The notes under the pieces were generated by a model. It did no database searches. It had not been told where the DNA came from and was given only the letters and a program-made list of their open reading frames with translations. Both the position numbers and the translations under genes were made by a program. A stretch of 64,000 nucleotides of DNA from Limnohabitans sp. Rim28. Its GTDB lineage: Bacteria; Pseudomonadota; Gammaproteobacteria; Burkholderiales; Burkholderiaceae_C. The stretch is from NCBI RefSeq assembly GCF_000293865.2, contig NZ_ALKN02000008.1, positions 62,001-126,000 of the forward strand, written 5' to 3'. Shown here piece by piece: positions 56,502 through 64,000 of this stretch (within the stretch, counting starts at the first letter, position 1; each line of letters begins with the position of its first letter).

Positions 56502-57476
56502 ATGTTGTGCTTCAAAAAACGCATTTGGATCGCCCTTGCGGGTTGGGGCTTGGCGCTGGCTTTCAGCAGCGCTTGGGCATTTCCAACCAAACCCATACGG
56601 GTGGTGATGGGCTTCCCAGCGGGAGGGCCTTTGGACCAGCATGCCCGTTTGTTGACCGACCGGCTGCAGACCCATCTGGGACAGCCCGTCTTGGTGGATT
56701 ACAAAGCAGGTGCTGGTGGTACGGTGGGCGCGCAAGAGGTGATGCGTTCAGCCCCCGATGGCCACACCCTCATGCTCGCCAACACCGGCGTCATGGTCAT
56801 CAACCCAGCGCTTTACACCAAGTTGCCGTACAGCACATTGCGCGATTTTGTGCCTGTGGCCCGCACGGCCATGCAGCCACTGGCCTTGATGGTCAACCCC
56901 AAAGTGCCCGTTCAATCTTTGCAGGAATTCGTGGCTTACGCCAAGGCGCGTCCTGGCCAGATCAATTACGGTTCGGCCGGCAATGGCGGCAGCAGCCACT
57001 TGGTGCCGGAGATGTTCAAGTCGGCCACGGGACTGTTCATGGTCCACATCCCCTATCGAGGCAGTGCGCCCGCTTTCACCGACCTGATGGCGGGGCAAGT
57101 CCAGTTCATGGCCGAGAGCATTCCCCAAGCCGCCCAGTACCACAAGCAGGGCAAGGTGCGGGCATTGGCCGTGACCAGCCGAGAGCGCAACCCGGCACTG
57201 CCCGACATCCCGACCGTGATCGAAACCGGCATCGCGAATTTTGAGGTGGTGGGCTTTTATGGTTTCTTGGCCCCTGCAGGCACGCCTAAAGAGGTGGTCA
57301 ACAAGCTCAGTGACGCGTTCAAAGCGGTGATGAACCAAAGCGACATTCGATCACGCATGGTGGCGCAAGGCGCCGATCCGGCTTTTTTGGGGGCCGATGA
57401 CTTCGCTAAATTTCTGACGACAGAAATGCCGCGGTGGGCGTCAGTCGTTCAAAAGTCGGGCGCTAAGCTCGACTGA
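56502..57476 (+). CDS. Bug-family periplasmic solute-binding protein (TctC-like) 2
   Basis: A 324-residue orphan receptor like that at 43278: signal peptide IALAGWGLALAFSSAWA, then FPTKPIRVVMGFPAGGPLDQ, and KAGAGGTVGAQEVMRSAPDG. The conserved Asp in the GGPLD(Q/A) loop that binds carboxylates is present. Ligand unknown and no transporter genes adjoin. Its 3' end overlaps the convergent ugpQ by 14 bases. Confidence 0.88.
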   Translation: MLCFKKRIWIALAGWGLALAFSSAWAFPTKPIRVVMGFPAGGPLDQHARLLTDRLQTHLGQPVLVDYKAGAGGTVGAQEVMRSAPDGHTLMLANTGVMVINPALYTKLPYSTLRDFVPVARTAMQPLALMVNPKVPVQSLQEFVAYAKARPGQINYGSAGNGGSSHLVPEMFKSATGLFMVHIPYRGSAPAFTDLMAGQVQFMAESIPQAAQYHKQGKVRALAVTSRERNPALPDIPTVIETGIANFEVVGFYGFLAPAGTPKEVVNKLSDAFKAVMNQSDIRSRMVAQGADPAFLGADDFAKFLTTEMPRWASVVQKSGAKLD

Positions 57477-58242
57477 GTCCATTGGGGTTGAACAGGTCCA
57501 CCCGGTCGGTGATGATGCCGTCGGTGCCCAGAGCCAGCAGGTGCTGGGCGGCCCAGTCGTCGTTGACGGTGTAACTCAGGCACCGCATGCCCGCGTTGTG
57601 CACCCGGGCCACGGTGGCAGCGTCCCACAGGGCGTAGTTGGCGACCACGGCCACACATCCGAGCGCTTGGGCTTTCTCAAACCAGCCGGTCCACATCGTG
57701 TCGACCAGCAAGCCGCGAGGCAGTTCGGGCGCTGCTGCTTTTGCGGCTGCCAATGCATCGGGTTTGAATGAGGTGAGCAGTGGCGGCACTTCCGCGCCAT
57801 GCCACAGTTGCGCGGCCAGACGCCCCACAGTCTCGCCCGTGGCGGACTCGGTGCCCGGGGTGGGCTTGATCTCGATGTTCAGCAGGTGCCCGTTGGTCTG
57901 GCAAAACCGCGCCAGCGCCTCGAGCGTGGGCAGGGCTTCGCCCGCCCAGGTGCGCGAATGCCAGCTGCCTGCGTCCAACTGTGACAGGGCGTGCCAGGGC
58001 AGCTCACCGCCGATGCCTTGGCCGTTGGTGGTCCGCTCCAGCGTGGCGTCGTGCATCAAAAACACCACACCGTCGGCGCTGAGTTTGGCGTCGCATTCGA
58101 ACATGCGGTAGCCGTGCGACGCGCCCAGCCGGAAGGCGGCCAGGGTGTTTTCCGGTGCGAGCTTGCCTGCACCCCGGTGTGCAATCCAAAGCGGGTAAGG
58201 CCAAGCGGGAAGGGCGCTCACGGCAGCGGCGGCGGGTTTCAT
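57463..58242 (-). CDS. ugpQ: Glycerophosphodiester phosphodiesterase UgpQ
   Basis: Hydrolyses glycerophosphodiesters imported by the Ugp transporter to glycerol-3-phosphate and an alcohol. The 259-residue protein has [20 protein letters not shown] near residue 20 and [20 protein letters not shown], with the catalytic His and Glu/Asp residues of the GDPD family. It lacks a signal, so it is cytoplasmic. It ends the ugpBAECQ operon and overlaps ugpC by 4 bp. Confidence 0.94.
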   Translation of the reverse strand: MKPAAAAVSALPAWPYPLWIAHRGAGKLAPENTLAAFRLGASHGYRMFECDAKLSADGVVFLMHDATLERTTNGQGIGGELPWHALSQLDAGSWHSRTWAGEALPTLEALARFCQTNGHLLNIEIKPTPGTESATGETVGRLAAQLWHGAEVPPLLTSFKPDALAAAKAAAPELPRGLLVDTMWTGWFEKAQALGCVAVVANYALWDAATVARVHNAGMRCLSYTVNDDWAAQHLLALGTDGIITDRVDLFNPNGLSRA

Positions 58243-59252
58243 GCTGTGTGGATGCGTTGGCCCGTTTGAGCGTCAAACCAGTGCAGTTTGTCTGCTCGCG
58301 GGGTGATGTAAAAGGACTCGCCAGTCGCAGGGGCTGGCAGCGATGCGTCCAGGCGCAGCGTCAGGCTTTCTGTGCCCAAACGGGCGTGCACCAAGCGCTC
58401 GGCCCCAAGCAGTTCCACCGTTTCCACTTGCAAAGGCCAGCCGCTGGGCGTGATGTCCATGTGCTCGGGCCGGATCCCCAGAATGCGGCCTGCGGGTGTG
58501 TCTGGGGCTTGTTCGAGCAGGTTCATCGGGGGTGAGCCAATGAAACTGGCCACGAAGGTGCTGGCGGGGCGGTTGTAGACCTCTTCGGGGGTGCCGAACT
58601 GTTCCATGTGGCCACCGTTCATCACGATCATGCGCTGAGCCAGCGTCATGGCTTCGACCTGGTCGTGCGTCACAAACAGGCTGGTGATGCCCAATTCGCG
58701 GTGCAGTTTTTGAATCTCGAGTCGGGTCTGGGCGCGCAGCTTGGCGTCCAGATTCGACAGCGGCTCGTCAAACAAAAACACCTGGGGCTGGCGCACGATG
58801 GCGCGGCCCATGGCCACCCGCTGGCGCTGCCCGCCCGACAGTTCGCGCGGCTTGCGCTGCAGCAGTTGGCTCAATTCGAGGATGCCTGCGGCTTTGTCCA
58901 CCCGGGCTTTGATCTCGGCCACCGGCACTTTGGCGATTTTCAGGCCATAGGCCATGTTGTCGAACACGCTCATGTGCGGGTACAGCGCGTAGTTTTGGAA
59001 CACCATGGCGATGTCGCGCTCGGCGGGCTCCAGGTCGTTGACGACCCGTTCACCGATGGCGATCGTGCCGCCCGAGATGTCTTCGAGGCCCGCCACCATG
59101 CGCAGCAGGGTGGATTTGCCGCAGCCCGAAGGACCGACGATGACCACGAACTCACCATGAGCGATCTCAGCGCTCAGGTCGTGGATAACGGTGTTGGCTT
59201 TGTCGCCTGCACCGTAGGTTTTGAGGATGTGAGAGAGGGTAATGGAAGCCAT
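58239..59252 (-). CDS. ugpC: sn-glycerol-3-phosphate ABC transporter ATPase UgpC
   Basis: The 337-residue ATPase has Walker [19 protein letters not shown], signature [18 protein letters not shown], Walker [17 protein letters not shown], and a C-terminal TOBE-type regulatory domain with [10 protein letters not shown]. The start at 59252 (MASITLSHI) was chosen; the ATG at 59279 adds nine residues without support and overlaps ugpE. Confidence 0.94.
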   Translation of the reverse strand: MASITLSHILKTYGAGDKANTVIHDLSAEIAHGEFVVIVGPSGCGKSTLLRMVAGLEDISGGTIAIGERVVNDLEPAERDIAMVFQNYALYPHMSVFDNMAYGLKIAKVPVAEIKARVDKAAGILELSQLLQRKPRELSGGQRQRVAMGRAIVRQPQVFLFDEPLSNLDAKLRAQTRLEIQKLHRELGITSLFVTHDQVEAMTLAQRMIVMNGGHMEQFGTPEEVYNRPASTFVASFIGSPPMNLLEQAPDTPAGRILGIRPEHMDITPSGWPLQVETVELLGAERLVHARLGTESLTLRLDASLPAPATGESFYITPRADKLHWFDAQTGQRIHTA

Positions 59253-59262
59253 GTGGAGGTAT

Positions 59263-60117
59263 TTATTTTTCCGTATCAACCAGGCCCTTGACGAACCATT
59301 TTTGCATCAGGATCACGACCAGCGCCGGGGGCAGCATGGCCAAAATGGCGGTGGCCATGACCACGTTCCATTCGGTGTAAGCCTCGCCCGCGATCAGGCG
59401 CTTGATGCCCATGACCACCGGGTACATGTCTTCGTTGGTGGTCACCAAGAGGGGCCACAGGTATTGGTTCCAGCCATAAATGAACTGGATCACGAACAAC
59501 GCGGCGATGGAGGTGCGTGTCAGGGGCAGCAGGATGTCGATGAAAAAGCGCATCGGTCCTGCGCCGTCCATGCGCGCAGCTTCCACCAACTCGTCAGGCA
59601 CCGTGAGGAAAAATTGCCGGAACAAAAAGGTGGCCGTGGCCGAGGCGATCAGTGGCACGGTCAGGCCCGCATAGCTGTTGAGCATGCCCAGGTTGGCCAC
59701 CACTTCGTAAGTGGGGCCAATGCGCACTTCAACGGGCAGCATCAGGGTGACAAAAATCATCCAGAACACCAGATTGCGCAGCGGAAACCGGAAGTAAACG
59801 ATGGCAAAGGCCGACAACAAAGAGATGACGATCTTGCCAATGGCAATCACCAGCGCGCTGATCAGGCTGACCCACATCATGGGCGCGGCCGCCGGGATGC
59901 GGCTGCCGGCGCTGGTTTCGCCGCCAAACAAGGCGGTTTTGTAGGTTTCTAGGGCATGGCTGCCGGGCCACATGGACATGGGCACCGATTGGGCGATCTC
60001 GGTGGCGCTTTGGGTCGAGGCGACAAAGGTCAGGTACAGCGGGAAGGCCACGATCACCACCCCCAGGATCAGCACCAGGTGGGACAGGACCGTGAGGCCG
60101 GGGCGTTTTTCAATCAT
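59263..60117 (-). CDS. ugpE: sn-glycerol-3-phosphate ABC transporter permease UgpE
   Basis: The 284-residue permease has six membrane segments and the EAA loop [20 protein letters not shown] that contacts UgpC. It begins with a helix [20 protein letters not shown]. Order between ugpA and ugpC is standard. Confidence 0.94.
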   Translation of the reverse strand: MIEKRPGLTVLSHLVLILGVVIVAFPLYLTFVASTQSATEIAQSVPMSMWPGSHALETYKTALFGGETSAGSRIPAAAPMMWVSLISALVIAIGKIVISLLSAFAIVYFRFPLRNLVFWMIFVTLMLPVEVRIGPTYEVVANLGMLNSYAGLTVPLIASATATFLFRQFFLTVPDELVEAARMDGAGPMRFFIDILLPLTRTSIAALFVIQFIYGWNQYLWPLLVTTNEDMYPVVMGIKRLIAGEAYTEWNVVMATAILAMLPPALVVILMQKWFVKGLVDTEK

Positions 60118-60126
60118 GGGGCGGGC

Positions 60127-61008
60127 TCAGTACTGGACTTTTTTCTCAACAAAACGGAACTGCACCACCGTCAGCGCCACCACGATCAACATCAGAATCA
60201 CCGACTGAGCGGCCGAGCCGCCCATGTCGAGCGCCTTGAAGCCGTCGTAATAGACCTTGTAAACCAAGATGGCCGTGTCCTTGCCGGGGCCGCCCTGGGT
60301 GGTGGCGTCGATGATGCCGAAGGTGTCAAAAAAGGCGTAGACCACGTTGATGACCAAGAGGAAAAACGTGGTGGGGGACAAGAGTGGGAAAACGATGGTC
60401 CAAAAGCGGTGCCAAGGGCTGGCCCCATCGATGGCCGCCGCCTCGAGCAGGGATTTCGGGATGGACTGCAGCCCCGCCAAAAAGAACAAGAAGTTGTAGG
60501 AGATCTGCTTCCAGACCGCCGCCACCACGATCAGGGTCATGGCGTGGCCGGAGTCCAGCAGGTGGTTCCACTCAATGCCCACAGAGCGCAAATAAAAGGC
60601 GATGACGCCCATGGGCGAGGCAAACATGAACAGCCACAGCACGCCCGCCACCACCGGGGCCACTGCATAGGGCCAGATCAGCAAGGTTTTGTAGATGGCT
60701 GCGCCTTTGAGCACGCGGTCGGCCATGACAGCCAGCAAAAGTGAAATGACCAGGCCGGAAACGGCCACCAGCAAAGAAAAAACAGCCGTGGTTTTGAAAG
60801 ATTCGAGGTAAGTGCTGTCAGCAAACAGGCGCTCGAAGTTCTCCATGCCCACAAATTCGGTGCTCAGGCCAAAAGCGTCCTGCGACAACACGCTTTGGTA
60901 CAGAGCTTGGCCGGCGGGCCAAAAAAAGAACACCAGCACGATGGTCATTTGCGGCGCTATGAGCAGCCAGGGCAACCATCGGGATTGGAATCGAACGCGT
61001 TTTTCCAT
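60127..61008 (-). CDS. ugpA: sn-glycerol-3-phosphate ABC transporter permease UgpA
   Basis: The 293-residue permease partners UgpE. It has six membrane segments and the EAA loop [20 protein letters not shown]. The N-terminal region [20 protein letters not shown] is typical of MalF/UgpA-type permeases. Confidence 0.94.
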   Translation of the reverse strand: MEKRVRFQSRWLPWLLIAPQMTIVLVFFFWPAGQALYQSVLSQDAFGLSTEFVGMENFERLFADSTYLESFKTTAVFSLLVAVSGLVISLLLAVMADRVLKGAAIYKTLLIWPYAVAPVVAGVLWLFMFASPMGVIAFYLRSVGIEWNHLLDSGHAMTLIVVAAVWKQISYNFLFFLAGLQSIPKSLLEAAAIDGASPWHRFWTIVFPLLSPTTFFLLVINVVYAFFDTFGIIDATTQGGPGKDTAILVYKVYYDGFKALDMGGSAAQSVILMLIVVALTVVQFRFVEKKVQY

Positions 61009-61040
61009 GGGGGTTCAGTTTCGACAAGCTAAAAAGCTGA

Positions 61041-61068
61041 AAAAGCAGGGACCCCAGGCCCCTGCTTT
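61041..61068 (-). terminator. Hairpin between ugpB and ugpA
   Basis: AAAGCAGGG (61042-61050) and CCCTGCTTT (61060-61068) form a perfect 9-bp stem; on the minus strand it is followed by a short T-run. Such partial terminators after binding-protein genes allow more binding protein than permease, and may also protect the ugpB mRNA end. Confidence 0.55.
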
Positions 61069-61106
61069 CAAGACACACGCTGGGCCGCAATCGGCCCAGG
61101 AAAGGC

Positions 61107-62411
61107 TTATTTGTTGGCTTTTTGGAAGCGATCGAGCTGCTCGTTGCCCCGCTTGACCGCGGCATCCAGTGCTTCTTTGGGTTCTTTTTTACCGGCCCAG
61201 ACCTGCTCGAGCTCTTCGTCGTTGACGGTGCGGATCTGCACAAAGTTGCCCAAGCGGATACCGCGCGACTTTTCAGTGGTCTTGCGGATCATCTGCTCCA
61301 CGGAGACATCGGTGCCGGGGTTTTGCTTGTAGAAGCCCGATTTTTCGGTCATTTCAAACGAGGCGGGTGTCAAAGGCAGGTAACCCGTGCGCTGGTGGCT
61401 GCGGGCATCGACTTCGGGCTTGGACAGGTGGGCGAAGAACTGGGCCACGCCCTTGTATTCGTCGGCCTTTTTGCCCGACATCACCCACAGGCTGGCGCCG
61501 CCAATCACGGTGTTTTGCGGTGAACCGGCCACATCGGGGTAGTAAGGCAAGGTGCTGATGCCGCTGGCGAACTTGGCGTTGCGCTTGATGTTGCCGTACA
61601 GCGCAGACGAGCCCGTGGTCATGGCGCATTCGCCCGATACAAAGGTGGCGTCAGCCGCGTTGCCCCGGCCCTTGTAGACAAACAGGCCTGTTTTGGACAT
61701 GTTGGCCAGGTTTTCGATGTGGCGCACATGCAAGGGGCTGTTGAAGGTCAAGCGTGCATCCATGCCGCGCATGCCGTTGCCCTTGGAGGCAAACTCGGTG
61801 TTGTGCCAAGCCGAGAAGCTCTCGAGCTGGGTCCAGCTCACCCAGCTGGTGGTGAAGGGGCACTTGTGGCCCGAGGCCTTGAGCTTGGCAGCCGCCAAGG
61901 CCACTTCAGGCCAAGTTTTGGGTGGTTTTTCAGTGTCAAGGCCCGCGGCTTTGAAGGCATCTTTGTTGTAGTGGAAGACGGTGGTCGAGCTGTTGAAGGG
62001 GAAGCTCAACATCTGGCCATTGGGTGCGGTGTAGTAACCCGCGACCGCCTGCACGTAGTTTTTGGGCTCGAACTTGACGCCAGCGTCGGCCATCACTTTG
62101 CCCACAGGCACGATGGCGCCTTTGCTGGCCATCATGGTGGCGGTACCCACTTCAAACACCTGCAGAATGTGCGGCGCATTGCCCGCGCGGAAGGCGGCAA
62201 TGGCTGCTGTCATCGATTCGTCGTAGCTGCCCTTGAAAGTGGGCACCACTTTGTACTGTGTCTGACTGGCATTGAAGTCTTTGGCGTGGTCGTTGACCCA
62301 TTCGCCCAAGGCGCCGCCCATGGAGTGCCACCATTGGATTTCAGTCTGTGCTTGGGCCGAGAGGCTGGCCAGGCTCAAAGCCAAGGCGGAAAGGGTCAGT
62401 TTGAGTTTCAT
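61107..62411 (-). CDS. ugpB: sn-glycerol-3-phosphate-binding periplasmic protein UgpB
   Basis: The 434-residue binding protein has a signal peptide (MKLKLTLSALALSLASLSAQ) and mature start AQTEIQWWHSMGGALGEWVN, strongly UgpB-like, with FPFNSSTTVFHYNKDAFKAA and GGASLWVMSGKKADEYKGVA. The start at 62411 has AGGAG upstream. First gene of the operon. Confidence 0.95.
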   Translation of the reverse strand: MKLKLTLSALALSLASLSAQAQTEIQWWHSMGGALGEWVNDHAKDFNASQTQYKVVPTFKGSYDESMTAAIAAFRAGNAPHILQVFEVGTATMMASKGAIVPVGKVMADAGVKFEPKNYVQAVAGYYTAPNGQMLSFPFNSSTTVFHYNKDAFKAAGLDTEKPPKTWPEVALAAAKLKASGHKCPFTTSWVSWTQLESFSAWHNTEFASKGNGMRGMDARLTFNSPLHVRHIENLANMSKTGLFVYKGRGNAADATFVSGECAMTTGSSALYGNIKRNAKFASGISTLPYYPDVAGSPQNTVIGGASLWVMSGKKADEYKGVAQFFAHLSKPEVDARSHQRTGYLPLTPASFEMTEKSGFYKQNPGTDVSVEQMIRKTTEKSRGIRLGNFVQIRTVNDEELEQVWAGKKEPKEALDAAVKRGNEQLDRFQKANK

Positions 62412-62502
62412 GTGAGCTCCTGGGGGTAAAAGCAAATATCAAAACGATGGATGTCTTGAAAGGCATTGGCGCTGATAAGTGTTGCTAAATCATTAAAACC
62501 GC

Positions 62503-62520
62503 ATGAAATTTTTGTGACAA
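62503..62520 (-). promoter_or_regulatory. Candidate Pho box upstream of ugpB
   Basis: On the minus strand TTGTCAC-AAAA-ATTTCAT resembles two CTGTCAT half-sites 4 bases apart (5 of 7 matches each). More CTGTCA-like units on the same strand lie at 62551-62557, 62616-62622 and 62637-62643. E. coli ugp is PhoB-regulated. The rest of the 62412-62677 gap shows nothing else recognisable. Confidence 0.35.
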
Positions 62521-62677
62521 CCCGTACTTTCCATGATTTCAGACGCTTGTGTGACAGGTGCCCCCACCTTCTGCGCGTGATTGTTGCACTGCGGTAACAT
62601 CCAACTTCAGCCGGTATGACACTTTTCCGGGTCTGGCTGACAGCGTCTTCAGCGACGCATTTGATTGCGCCAAACCC

Positions 62678-64000
62678 ATGAATGCACCCAATACGCTCCA
62701 ACTTTTGATGCAAGCCGACGCCGATGCGCCGCGCTTGCGTGAGATTCCCTACAACTACACCAGCTTTTCAGACCGTGAAATCGTTCTGCGTTTGCTGGGC
62801 GAGTCGGCCTGGGATCTGCTGAATGAACTGCGCGGCGAGCGTCGCACCGGCCGTTCTGCACGCATGTTGTACGAAGTCTTGGGTGACATTTGGGTGGTCG
62901 AGCGCAACCCTTACTTGCAAGACGACTTGCTGGACAACCCGGCCCGCCGAAAACTGCTGGTGGAAGCCTTGCACCACCGTTTGTCTGAGGTGCAAAAGCG
63001 CCGAACGCCCGCTGCAGATGCTCACCGAGATGCCTTGGTGGTGCAGTTGCTGGACATGGCCACCCAGGCGGTGTCGCAGTTCAGTGAACGTTTCACCCGC
63101 ATGGCCAAGCTGCGCAGCCAAGTGCAAAAAACCCTGGGTCGCCTCACAGCCAAAGACAACATCAAGTTCGATGGTCTTTCCCGCGTGAGCCATGTGACCG
63201 ATGCGACCGACTGGCGCGTGGAATACCCCTTTGTGGTGCTGACGCCAGACTCCGAAGTCGAGATGGCTGGTTTGGTCAAAGGTTGTATCGATTTGGGTTT
63301 GACCATCGTCCCACGCGGCGGTGGCACAGGCTACACGGGCGGCGCGATTCCGCTGACCTGGAAAAGCGCGGTCATCAACACCGAAAAGCTCGAAGCCATG
63401 ACCGAAGTCGAGATGGTCGACTTGCCCGGTATCGCGCACAAGATTCCCACCATCTATACAGAAGCCGGTGTGGTGACCCAGCGCGTGGCCGATGCGGCCG
63501 AGCGCGGTGGTTTTGTGTTCGCGGTGGACCCCACATCGGCCGAAGCCAGCTGCATTGGCGGCAACATCGCCATGAACGCGGGCGGTAAAAAGGCGGTGCT
63601 GTGGGGCACGGCGCTGGACAACCTGGCCAGCTGGCGCATGGTCACGCCCGACGCTGAGTGGCTGGATGTGGTGCGCATGGACCACAACATGGGCAAGATC
63701 CACGATGCCGAAGTGGCCACCTTCGAGTTGCGCTACTTCAAGGCCGACGGCAAAACACCGATTCGAACCGAAACCTTGGTCATTCCTGGCAAAACTTTCC
63801 GCAAGGAAGGTTTGGGCAAGGACGTGACCGACAAATTCTTGTCGGGCCTGCCCGGCGTGCAAAAAGAAGGCTGCGACGGCCTGATCACCAGCGCCCGCTG
63901 GGTGATGCACCGCATGCCCACCCACACCCGCACGGTCTGCATGGAGTTTTTTGGCCATGCCCGCGAGGCGGTGCCCAGCATCGTCGAGATCAAGGACTTC
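62678..64000 (+). CDS. FAD/FMN-binding oxidoreductase, D-lactate dehydrogenase-like (partial)
   Basis: The frame is open from ATG 62678 to the window end (441 codons), so the 3' end is missing. An N-terminal region of about 180 residues (starting [20 protein letters not shown]) resembles the DUF3683 extension found on large betaproteobacterial FAD oxidoreductases. It is followed by a FAD-binding-4 domain with [19 protein letters not shown] and [20 protein letters not shown], as in GlcD/D-lactate dehydrogenases. Relatives carry a C-terminal 4Fe-4S domain, which would lie outside the window. Substrate, probably a 2-hydroxyacid, is inferred. Confidence 0.8.
   Translation, partial: MNAPNTLQLLMQADADAPRLREIPYNYTSFSDREIVLRLLGESAWDLLNELRGERRTGRSARMLYEVLGDIWVVERNPYLQDDLLDNPARRKLLVEALHHRLSEVQKRRTPAADAHRDALVVQLLDMATQAVSQFSERFTRMAKLRSQVQKTLGRLTAKDNIKFDGLSRVSHVTDATDWRVEYPFVVLTPDSEVEMAGLVKGCIDLGLTIVPRGGGTGYTGGAIPLTWKSAVINTEKLEAMTEVEMVDLPGIAHKIPTIYTEAGVVTQRVADAAERGGFVFAVDPTSAEASCIGGNIAMNAGGKKAVLWGTALDNLASWRMVTPDAEWLDVVRMDHNMGKIHDAEVATFELRYFKADGKTPIRTETLVIPGKTFRKEGLGKDVTDKFLSGLPGVQKEGCDGLITSARWVMHRMPTHTRTVCMEFFGHAREAVPSIVEIKDF

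Overview
The window looks like a chromosomal segment of a betaproteobacterium, order Burkholderiales, most likely Comamonadaceae (a Limnohabitans/Rhodoferax/Polaromonas-like genome). I infer this from gene order and protein character, not from a database search: murA-hisGDCBHA-hisF with hisIE and tatABC, petABC-sspAB, secA-argJ, pilBCD-coaE-zapD-yacG, short-form HisG, and orphan Bug/TctC-type periplasmic binding proteins. Coding density is high, with many 1-4 bp stop/start overlaps.

Layout. 1-2255: gltB (partial) and gltD. 2361-6169: a six-gene mla operon (mlaF-E-D-A-C-B) for outer-membrane phospholipid transport. 6254-8190: a two-gene ABC-2 exporter and an ibaG/bolA gene. 8226-16292: murA, then the histidine pathway hisG-D-C-B-H-A, a hexose-6-phosphate mutarotase, and hisF. 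16293-20178: an accessory block splitting hisF from hisI. 20179-23399: hisI, hisE, a small membrane protein, a HIT protein and tatABC. 23417-26977: periplasmic protease, NIF3-like protein, pdxA, mscL. 27116-31284: cytochrome bc1 (petABC), sspA, sspB, tRNA-Thr. 31310-37269: dciA-like gene, secA, argJ, an AAA ATPase, a MutT-type Nudix gene. 37278-42158 (minus): pilB-pilC-pilD-coaE-zapD-yacG. 42356-49768: dehydrogenase, Bug protein, adhesin-E-like protein, ispB, rplU-rpmA-obgE-proB, rppH. 49868-56042: proS, lytic transglycosylase, grxD, prmC-prfA-hemA. 56178-62411: small membrane protein, second Bug protein, ugpBAECQ. 62678-end: start of a large FAD-linked oxidoreductase.

The most interesting region is 16293-20178. 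Directly after the hisF stop, on the minus strand, lies a decayed N-terminal piece of an integron integrase (IntI). It diverges from a GTTAGAT core site, after which comes a single-gene cassette encoding a DUF4393/Abi-alpha family protein. That cassette closes with a well-formed attC hairpin ending GTTAGAC. This is the standard intI-attI-cassette-attC layout, so I read it as a relic chromosomal integron inside the his operon. Beyond the attC are two VOC (glyoxalase-fold) genes, a FosX-type fosfomycin hydrolase gene with all expected metal and catalytic residues, a DUF1272 Cys-rich protein, a 3' fragment of a GNAT acetyltransferase, and a HigB/HigA-type pair. In that pair the toxin carries an internal in-frame deletion while the antitoxin is intact. 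Only one clear attC was found, so whether the later genes are cassettes is uncertain.

Functional links: the Tat translocase encoded here could export MlaC (twin-arginine signal) and possibly the lytic transglycosylase and the Rieske protein of the bc1 complex. The MurA encoded here keeps the fosfomycin-reactive cysteine, which gives the FosX-like gene a plausible target to protect.
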